DNA of 64,000 nt from Turritopsis dohrnii (taxonomy: Eukaryota; Cnidaria; Hydrozoa; Anthoathecata; Oceaniidae), in assembly GCA_027922465.2 (NCBI GenBank), contig BQMF02000016.1, forward strand, positions 744,001 through 808,000. The letters are read 5' to 3'. Below the pieces are notes generated by a model. The model made no database searches and was not told the DNA's origin. It worked only from the letters and a program-made list of their open reading frames with translations. Numbering within the stretch: position 1 is the first letter of the stretch; each line of letters starts with the position of its first letter. This document shows, piece by piece, positions 57,901 to 64,000 of the stretch. A program made the translations under genes and the position numbers.

Positions 57901-60900
57901 TGGATTTTAGAAGCGCATATGTTTAATGTAGCAACAATAATTGCAGGTATACTCCTTTAGTGTTACTGTTACCGTATTTCCACTAATAAACGCCGCGGAT
58001 GCCAACTCTTGGATGCGGCGGTTAATAGAGAGCGGTGTTCATTACAGGTCAGTGTTTTGAAAAATGAAATTAAAGCAGATTTTAAACGACGATGTTATCT
58101 TTTCCAAAACACGATTTAAAGATTTTATGAAATCTTTTACACAAAATATATTAATAGTGTACAAAAATGTCAAATAATATCAGAATCACCCTTGCTGTTC
58201 TCTTCTACAACATAAAAGCTGCCATAGCTTTCGATGAGGTCAAACTCAAAAATTTGAAAGACGTGTGATCTTCATCCAGTGCTTCCGTTGCTTGTTACAA
58301 TACAGCAGCACCAGTCGAACAAGACAAGTCCTTTTCGTGGGATTGGAATTTACAGGAAGATGTCAGGGAAGTTTACAAATAGAACTGTCTAACCTCGTAG
58401 GATTATTTAACGATACGAGAAATTAATTTGAATGATCTTGCATAATTAATTACACATCAATTAAAGTTCATACGAACGTGGAAGAAATTATTAATTGAAA
58501 ACAAGTAAAATTATTTAACTATTAAACTATTTCTTATTTAGCCTGTTTTCTAATATACAGTGCTTTTCAAGATGACGGTAGCATTTGAAATTACAAATGT
58601 TTGGCTAATGTGGCGCTTAATAGAGGGAGGCGCTTATCAGAGGGCGGTGATTATTAGAGGAAATACGGTATACATAAATATTTACCCAATTCTGGTACTA
58701 ATGAGTGTATATTCGGACATAATATTTGTCATTTTTATATAGTTAGTAGATCTTAATGGATCCTAACTCTATGGAAAATATCACAGATTGCATGTCGAAC
58801 GATTCTGCTGACTTTTCTTTCTATTCATTCTAGATAACACAGTGGAAATCATGTCTTGGGTACCAAGATTTTCATTTCATGTGTTACTACGTTCCCCTAT
58901 AGCTGTTGATACATTCTTTTTCTTAGGGTAAAACTAATTGATAACTTGTTACTCAACAGAATTGAAAATGTAGCCTTGAATTTATTTTTACTGTGAATTA
59001 CAAATGCCAACATGCTAGTTTGTCGGCAGGCTTAAAAAAAGTTAAAATTTTTTAACTTCATTTTTGTTCGGTGAGCAGACATAACTACGCTTATGAATTA
59101 GCCAATACGCACGCGTTCTGCGTCACTCAGTGTGGATTAACTACGTCCGCGCGGATATTTTGCTGAATGGAAATCGGCCTTAAACCATATTTATTGCCAT
59201 AACACGGTTTTATTTTGTGACGTCATTGCCCCCGCAGCGAGCGTAAGCGAGCGTGGAGGCATAGTAGTTTCACGAGATAGGCGAATGTCAGTTTTCGATT
59301 TTGTTCATCATCATCTTCCAACTTTTCGTGTTGCTGTTACACGGTGGTATACAATTATTAGCTGATTTTGCTTTTGGTACCGTAGGTGGGAGACAGAATT
59401 TTTTTTTCGTATCTTTTTCCTAATTTGTTATTATATTATACTATGTTATTTAGGAAGTTCGTATGATAAAATTGCTTAGACATTTTTCATGTTACTTTTG
59501 TGTTGTTTTAGTGAAGTGAACGACAAGGATTTTGAAGCACAGCTTGAAATCCGAAATTTTGCCAACCATACATTTTATTTTTGCATATATTTTAGCTCTA
59601 TATCTTCCATTCAATAATTTTATTTAATGCACTGATTTTTGGGGGGATCTTGCCTTCAAAAGATTTTAATTGGATTTCTGTGTATACGAGAAACCCATAT
59701 TACAAATTGTCGTTCTTCGTGTTTTTCTTCTTTAACTGTCTTCCGAACCTAGTGTGATTATGATCAATGAAACCTTATATTTTCTTCTTGTTTTTTTTAT
59801 GTAAACTTTGGCTACTTTTTGTTTTAAATCAAAGTTTGAAACACAGATTTCTAATGGATTTTTTGCTTTAATTTAGTTTTTTGAAAAAGTTTGTTTTTTT
59901 TTCTTTTGGCTCTTACAGAATGTTTAACAAATCTCATTTTGATTATAAAATACGTATCCATGGTTTCAGTTCACACATTTCTTTTGTTTGTAGCAAATAC
60001 TTTCTGATATTACTTGTTAAGCCTCATTTACACTTTTTGAAAGGTATATTAGCATCAGTGTGACTTAGGCCTAAGAGATAACAAAAACTAACAAAGTTTT
60101 GTGTAGATTTTGATCTGTTTAAGTGTAGATCTATTTGGTTTGCATATTGCAAGTTGGTTTTGCATTGCCGCCAGGCAGGGGGCCTGATTTTGTCGAAATA
60201 TTTAGTTATATACTTTGCCTCATATCAGGTCTCAAATCAACCAAAACATTTTTTGTTCGGCCAAAAACTTGTTTTCGTTTCTGTTGTTAATGTAAAGCTT
60301 GCTGTCTGTACAAATTGGAATGCTTGAGCGCGGGGGGCAATTTTAGCTAAAGCTACATGCTAGTTAATAAATTTAGAGCATCTCTACACACCAACTTACA
60401 TGTATGCTTTTTGTTACATTTGATGAAACTTTCTGATTGGTATATATATCATCTTCAGAATGCCAGAAATCCATTATGCCCGTTCAGGCTGTAGTTGAAG
60501 CGTATAATGTAACTTAGGCTAATAAGGTTTCATAAGCAATTTTAGACGAATAAGTTTAGATCTATTTGGTTGGTATTGTTATGTGAGTTAGTCTGAAATG
60601 CTATATGATTCTGAATGGATAAATGAAAGTCCATTTTCTTTCAGAGGTTTTTTAGTCAGTCTGATGAACATGAAAAGATTCCAATCTGCTGGGAAACTAA
60701 ACTTCTATCGATATTACATTCATCGTTTCGTTAGGTATGTATAACCCGTAATTCATTTGTGTTTTTGGACTGGGCTTATGAAGGAAGTGGATCTTTAAAG
60801 GTTTTGAAAACTTTCTCTTAGGATAGAAAAAGATTATCATGATGGTATTTCCATCAAGTACCTCTTCGAGAAATGAGAAGATTGAACTTGAAGGCTTAAA

Positions 60901-63900
60901 AATTTGGAAGATTCTTTTGGGCATTTATTAGTTGATAAATCATTTTGACGCCTTTCCTTTCAGATTGACGCCATCATACATGTACACCCTGTTCTTCTAC
61001 ACCTACGTCTATCCACTGCTAGGGGATGGTCCTTTCTGGATAAGTCAAGCACCTGGTAGTTCAAACTCAGAAAATTGTATCAAGTATTGGTGGACGAATC
61101 TCTTATATATAAACAATATATACCCCAAACTATATCAAGATCAGGTAAGCGATAGTGCAATCTATAAATTTTAATATTACGAAGACATTTGGGCACTTTA
61201 ATTTTTCTCAATGCAATTAATCCTGCAGTGTATTTTAACATGAACAAGAGTCCCATAGGCCATAAGGTCAGCGCAAATTGGATGCTTAAAAAGTCACAAA
61301 AACATAGCTTTCAGAAAAGAAACCTGGATTTCTAAAATATAGCTTGATTAGTATCTGGAGAGCCCATAACGGTGGGCGGACATGCTAATCGAAAATTCAA
61401 TTTAAATTGTCCGTGATGATACCATGTTTCACAAGAATTATATCAGCAAGTATTGAGTAGAGAAGCTTTAGAATGAATGATGACCGAGTGGTACATAATA
61501 AAATGTAAATTGCAAGTTGCCTGTTATTTTTTGAGCCTTTTTCCTATATTGTTCTTTGCCTTAAGAACACAGTTTCAGATTTCTGCCTCATTTTATTCTT
61601 ATTAATAGTACTTCCAGTAAAACAAGAAATAATTTTTTTTAGAAACACCTATACTTGTTTCTTCTTCATTCTTGACAATTTGAATTAAATTGTAGCTAAT
61701 GGAACATCGTAGTGAAACAAATGCATATTAAAAATAGTTGCCATTCGGTACTAACCCAATATGATATGATATGATATGATATGATATGAGCTTAACAATG
61801 TTTCGTAGTCAATCACAAGTGAAAACAATATACATATACTTCCATAATGTTTATCGGTAGGTTCAGAGAAAGTTGCAAGGAAATTCATGGATACCGTATT
61901 TCCTCTAATAAACGCCGCCTCTGATAAACGCCGCCCTCTATTAAACGCCGCACTTATAGCCGAACATTTGTAGTAAACGTTGCCCTCTAATAAACACCGC
62001 CTTCTAATAAACATTTGTAGTAAACGTTGCCCTCTAATAAACACCGCCTTCTAATAAACGCCGCCTTCTAATAAACGCCGCATCTTGAAAAACGTCGTTT
62101 ATTAGCAAACAGCCTAAACAAGAATTGGTTTAATATTTAATAGTTGTATTTGTTTTTATCAGCAAATTCTTCCACGTTTGCATGAATATTTTGCAGTGAT
62201 ATTGCTCTTCTTTGACATTTTTGTGAACATATCTTTTGTGTAAAACATTTTCACACAATCTTTTGTAACCTTTTTAAGGATAAGGAAGCATTATTCTTTA
62301 AGTTTGCTTCTGTCCAATTTTTCATTTCGTAATAAACGCCGCCCTCTAATTAACGCCGTCCTCTATCAAACACCGCATCCAAAAACTGGAATTTGTAATA
62401 AACGCCGCTTGGGCTATGCTTAATTTTTGAAACAATGATCTGAGTCTCAGGTTGCTCAGATTTGGTTTTATCTTTTGGCTAAATCTGATCCTTATGTTTA
62501 TATAAAAAGGTTCTTATAAAAAGTGTGTATGTAGTAAGACCAACACTTAAAGTGTCTTTGATAGCAAGTTCACTACACAGTTGAAAGCCCTTGGGCACAG
62601 ACATCCTACAAACAAAGCCAGTTTATCACACAAAATTTTTCAAACGTCTTCCTGTGGGACGAAGACAAGTTTTCTTGATGGAGAAGGCATTTTTCCCATA
62701 AGATATGTATATTTTGTTGGTAAACACTCCCTCGATAAAGAGCGTTTCCATACTTATACATGCAAAACCTCAATTTTTAAGGACTGGTGGTACCACTTCT
62801 TAAATCCTTTCAGTAAATTTCAGTTTACAGCAGTGAAGTGTTTATGCAGGACAAGAATGTAATAGAATAGAAAAATTCAGCAAGATGTTTTCCACTAAGA
62901 TTTGTCTTCCATTAAGGCATGGAAGCTAATACCTTATCATTAAATAAACATTATGTATTAGGGGAAAAAAACATAGTTTGGACAACATGATGGAGAAGAA
63001 TATATGTATAACACATATATGTAATAATCTATGCTACTTGCCTGACTTTTTCTTTCTCCTTGATAAATTTGTCGTGCTTTAACCTTTCTGAGTTTGAAGT
63101 GCAAAATTGGAAATTTCCAATGACGAGCGTTAGAGCAGGCGTAAAGAACTGTAGCATTACACACTGACTGACAGACACGGGTAAATGAAAGATCAGCTAC
63201 CTCACGGCGCTGACCAACAACAGGATCAAAGGTATAGACAATGTTTGATATATTTTCATCTTGTGTTATTAGTGCTTCCAGCATGGATGGTATCTTGGAG
63301 CAGATATGCAATGCTACGTTTTCGCACCGTTAATTCTGTATGCAATGTACAGGTTCGAAATTATTTCAACGTTTCACGAAATAATAATTCTGATCTATAT
63401 GAAAATGAATTGTTTGTGTCAAGATTTGTTTGTGAAGTTCCATATTCTCACAAATTCAATGTGTTTGCTTAAGTTGAAAAAGTTTAAGAACGATTTTCGA
63501 AAATTTCAGATCCAGTTGAAGATCATGAGGATTGTCACTAATAAAAGAGCATTAGAGACTCCTGTTCTTCTTTGGAGTAGAACTTGAAAAAGAGGCTTAT
63601 GACCTACTTTTTGAATTCATGAAGAACATGGATCTTTATTTACATCCAATAAAACCGTTTTATTCTCACCAAGAAGTGAATCAAATTTTTAAACAAAGTC
63701 TTAGTAAAAATCGAAACAGCATGTTTGGAGATTTGCTTTAAGATAATGCTTTCTCATAATTTGATCTTATTCTTAGGTTGAAATGGATAGGGTTTTGGTT
63801 GGCGAATGGTCTGTTCTTGCTAGCGTTTTTCTTAACCAATGGTGTTTTGATTTATGTTAAAGATGCTTCAATACTTTACCTTAACAAAGGCGTCAATCCA

Positions 63901-63911
63901 AATACAGAAGG
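45693..63911 (+). CDS. NRF-6-like multipass membrane acyltransferase, partial
   Basis: Eleven exons join in one frame: 45693-45930, 47759-47898, 56398-56476, 56634-56727, 57502-57674, 57776-57946, 58834-58927, 60645-60734, 60964-61144, 63273-63352 and 63777-63911. They total 1475 bases and the gene continues past the right edge. The product has a signal peptide, a Cys-containing extracellular NRF domain, then the start of an Acyltransferase_3 multipass domain with FLCFSLVKNTKAVFDT, SAIRFFSMTWILEAHMFNVA, VDTFFFLGGFLV, RLTPSYMYTLFFYTY, WWTNLLYINN and WYLGADMQCYVFAPLILY. The family is named after the C. elegans nose-resistant-to-fluoxetine protein; members move or acylate lipids in membranes, and the substrate is unknown. 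The His in LEAH matches the conserved family His. Confidence 0.9.
46130..47575 (+). repeat. Dispersed ~1 kb repeat, copy 2, interrupted
   Basis: The flanks (46130-46425 and 47130-47575) match 59580-59915 and 59915-60365 in direct orientation, for example 'ggatcttgccatttt' and 'gctaaagctacatgctagtt'. A Harbinger-like element occupies the middle. This copy is in intron 1 of the NRF-6-like gene. Confidence 0.75.
46426..47129 (+). mobile_element. Harbinger-like element with TTA duplication
   Basis: Ends AGGTAGATTTCCATTCAACA and, in reverse, AGGCGGATTTCCATTCGTCA, with 'gctcgctcgctcg' just inside both. TTA lies on each side (46423-46425, 47130-47132), and the related repeat at 59900 has a single TTA and no insert. 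The interior has broken plus-strand coding with a Gln/Asn-rich and acidic part and DKEILIELVRRFPCIF, which resembles the first helix of a MADF domain, as in the DNA-binding partner protein of PIF/Harbinger elements. Confidence 0.8.
47759..47898 (+). CDS. NRF-6-like exon 2
   Basis: Encodes TDATGKIAAGILYDLNRNWI then GNYKECLDTDGTTYCLQTGL, the 'D..Gk...gil.....w.G.y.eCl' signature of the NRF domain. Acceptor TTTTAG, donor GTAAGT, leaving on a codon boundary. Confidence 0.85.
47985..48500. repeat. Tandem repeat, ~128-base unit, about four copies
   Basis: 'gtccaaatttggcctaaatt' and 'aaatcagcacctttcaattg' recur at intervals of about 125-130 bases. The array begins 87 bases after NRF-6-like exon 2, within its intron. 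Units are AT-rich and non-coding. Confidence 0.85.
50936..52446 (+). pseudogene. ISL2EU transposase: THAP finger plus DDE domain, one frameshift
   Basis: From about 50939 the frame reads CAAIDCFSREYQ, FFSFPLKNKAMLSIWCNL, LYEKHFEDNFI, a THAP finger in which the third metal ligand, normally Cys in 'C.kHF', is Tyr. A coiled-coil-like stretch (SENQLLREKNSELEKKLKLC) follows, then the helix-turn-helix part (LSPLEGLILTLIRLRR). Near 51755 the frame shifts; from there VSESTVSVTITTWLNFLYLK, CIIDCVEFKVEVPVNL (first Asp), GLMADRGFTISD (second Asp) and ASERIHVERMIQRLK (Glu) give a DDE_Tnp_4 catalytic core ending at 52446. Visible catalytic residues are kept, so the frameshift and the THAP change are the main lesions. 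No upstream in-frame ATG was found in this exon, so a first exon is possible. Confidence 0.75.
53272..54825 (-). pseudogene. ISL2EU second protein: SWIM zinc finger and YqaJ nuclease, one nonsense codon
   Basis: The N-terminal half (54825-53911) contains AFCQCASDVAGTCSHSFALM, a C-x-C...C-x-H SWIM finger, followed by a basic region and a Cys-rich CRSRSCSCCDEF patch. The frame is interrupted by a TAG at 53913-53911 and continues in the same frame with QHQKFRFTASLINRIRAKNP, GRFYEPIAIQRYEQYTK, VLGATPDGKVIDKNEKEKFG, IMEVKCSEEYKDYDP and YDQIQMQLALS. G..yE..a, 'g.tPDG', 'EvKC' and 'Q.q..l' are the YqaJ exonuclease motifs with Asp, Glu and Lys of the PD-(D/E)xK fold present. Its role in transposition is unproven. 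Sequence above 54825 may extend the N-terminus to about 54915. Confidence 0.8.
56398..56476 (+). CDS. NRF-6-like exon 3
   Basis: Encodes TFSLGLCMPKVCTGDDVNNI then MKWISE, the 'G.C.PssC...dv..l' block with two paired cysteines. It lies just 80 bases beyond the right end of the ISL2EU element. Acceptor TTTTAG, donor GTAAGC. Confidence 0.85.
56634..56727 (+). CDS. NRF-6-like exon 4
   Basis: Encodes GNHTLITTDIGSQAVCYNGK then RNYSNGAIVML, the end of the extracellular region leading into the first membrane helix. Phase agrees with exons 3 and 5; donor GTAAGT. Confidence 0.8.
57502..57674 (+). CDS. NRF-6-like exon 5, first transmembrane helix
   Basis: FLTSVIGLLVLIGTIVEIIC is a membrane helix of the kind that precedes the acyltransferase part. 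A polar loop follows (KNKRNEQNIDSNPIRESLLT). Donor GTAAGT. Confidence 0.85.
57776..57946 (+). CDS. NRF-6-like exon 6, Acyltransferase_3 start
   Basis: FLCFSLVKNTKAVFDT followed by CLSAIRFFSMTWILEAHMFN: the 'FS...N...l' and 'l.giRf.SM.wv..gH' motifs. The His is the family's conserved, probably catalytic residue. Confidence 0.9.
57970..58670. mobile_element. 'taataaacgccgcc' repeat element, copy 2
   Basis: Starts TACCGTATTTCCACTAATAA and ends TTATTAGAGGAAATACGGTA, a clear terminal inverted repeat, with 'cgccgc' units inside. It begins 23 bases after NRF-6-like exon 6. Confidence 0.8.
58834..58927 (+). CDS. NRF-6-like exon 7
   Basis: NTVEIMSWVPRFSFHVLLRS then PIAVDTFFFLG. VDTFFFLSG is the usual form of this motif; here Gly replaces Ser at the splice junction. 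Donor is GTAAAA. Confidence 0.85.
59040..59185. mobile_element. Isolated end of a Harbinger-like element
   Basis: 'gctgaatggaaatcggcctt' at 59161-59180 repeats the terminal sequence of the 46426-47129 element and is followed by a TAA-type site. The opposite end was not found, so this is a solo or truncated end. Confidence 0.45.
59220..60365 (+). repeat. Dispersed ~1 kb repeat, copy 3
   Basis: Reverse-orientation match to 1755-2770 and direct match to the interrupted copy at 46130-47575. It lies in the intron between NRF-6-like exons 7 and 8. It provides the uninterrupted reference for the Harbinger-like insertion. Confidence 0.75.
60645..60734 (+). CDS. NRF-6-like exon 8
   Basis: GFLVSLMNMKRFQSAGKLNF then YRYYIHRFV: the 'yy..Ri.Rl.P' segment. 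The acceptor at 60644 (TTTCAG) is needed to keep frame with exon 7; the AG two bases later would shift it. Confidence 0.85.
   Translation, partial: RFFSQSDEHEKIPICWETKLLSILHSSFR
60964..61144 (+). CDS. NRF-6-like exon 9
   Basis: RLTPSYMYTLFFYTYVYPLL then GDGPFW, ENCIKYWWTNLLYINNIYPK. The 'GP.w......C...WW.nlLyinN' motif is diagnostic of NRF-6-type acyltransferases. Donor GTAAGC. Confidence 0.95.
61762..61792. repeat. ATATG microsatellite
   Basis: Six perfect tandem copies of 'atatg' in the intron between NRF-6-like exons 9 and 10. Confidence 0.95.
61892..62410. mobile_element. 'taataaacgccgcc' repeat element, copy 3
   Basis: Starts TACCGTATTTCCTCTAATAA followed by at least eight 'taataaacgccgcc' or 'taataaacaccgcc' units. 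The right end stops at '...aacgccgcttgggc' without the matching terminus, so it is truncated or rearranged. Confidence 0.75.
62420..63260. other. Intron sequence, no gene recognised
   Basis: Open frames at 62581-62862 (plus) and 62958-63311 (minus, overlapping exon 10) have no recognised domain and no phase-compatible partners. Confidence 0.5.
63273..63352 (+). CDS. NRF-6-like exon 10
   Basis: CFQHGWYLGADMQCYVFAPL then ILYAMYR, the 'C...wYL..DmQfy...P' motif. The GTTCGA donor is weaker than others in this gene but keeps phase with exon 11. Confidence 0.9.
63777..63911 (+). CDS. NRF-6-like exon 11
   Basis: LKWIGFWLANGLFLLAFFLT then NGVLIYVKDASILYLNKGVN, a membrane helix and the following loop. 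Ends two bases into a codon at a GTAAAT donor. Later exons lie outside the window. Confidence 0.75.
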
Positions 63912-64000
63912 GTAAATACTGCTTATATTAGCTGTTCCGAAAAACGAGATTTTCCATAAACAGCTGACTTTAGATATGATTGCAAACTGCATTTCATGGC

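Noticed and set aside
62958..63311. A minus-strand gene overlapping exon 10
   Set aside because: It overlaps a well-supported plus-strand exon and carries no recognisable domain.

Overview
The window is eukaryotic, AT-rich, intron-rich and crowded with transposons. There are no operons, no bacterial-type gene spacing and no long uninterrupted genes. Real genes are made of short exons joined by GT/AG introns, and most intergenic space is DNA transposons, MITEs, tRNA-derived SINEs and decayed retroelements. The gene and element mix (NRF-6-type acyltransferase, NIDO-domain receptor-like genes, Kolobok, ISL2EU, Helentron, hAT and RTE-like relics) points to an invertebrate animal, most likely a cnidarian or another early-branching marine metazoan. 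The sequence alone does not fix the species.

Region 1-10.5 kb is repeat-dominated: a Harbinger-like MITE, a dispersed 1 kb repeat, a broken transposase-like gene on the minus strand, a 5'-truncated RTE-type LINE with diverged tandem repeat monomers, a THAP-like fragment, a long inverted-repeat element, and nested MITEs that duplicate TA.

Region 10.5-34 kb holds a small tandem family of NIDO-domain genes on the minus strand. One member (32526 down to 18578) can be assembled from six exons whose phases all agree. It predicts a 327-residue type I membrane protein: signal peptide, NIDO domain, Ser/Thr linker, one transmembrane helix and a short tail. A second member (exons 1-3 at 11676-10641) appears truncated, and two further NIDO exon relics sit inside introns of the first. 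About 9 kb around the second copy is collinear, with gaps, to about 4.4 kb around the first, so the family arose by local segmental duplication. Two internally deleted Kolobok-type transposons, SINEs and MITEs later expanded the copies unequally.

Region 34-45 kb contains nested MITEs, a pogo-type MITE, repeats ending in the 'taataaacgccgcc' motif, and a minus-strand Helentron relic (helicase end and endonuclease end) split by a hAT transposase fragment. Much of 36.4-42 kb shows nothing recognisable.

Region 45.7-63.9 kb is a plus-strand NRF-6-like membrane acyltransferase gene. Eleven exons join in one reading frame (491 codons) and the gene runs off the right edge. Its third intron-spanning interval (47899-56397) contains a 7.3 kb two-gene ISL2EU-type transposon, with a THAP/DDE transposase on plus and a SWIM/YqaJ nuclease on minus, each with one visible lesion. 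Other introns carry further repeats, including a 704 bp Harbinger-like element that has a paralogous empty site elsewhere in the window.
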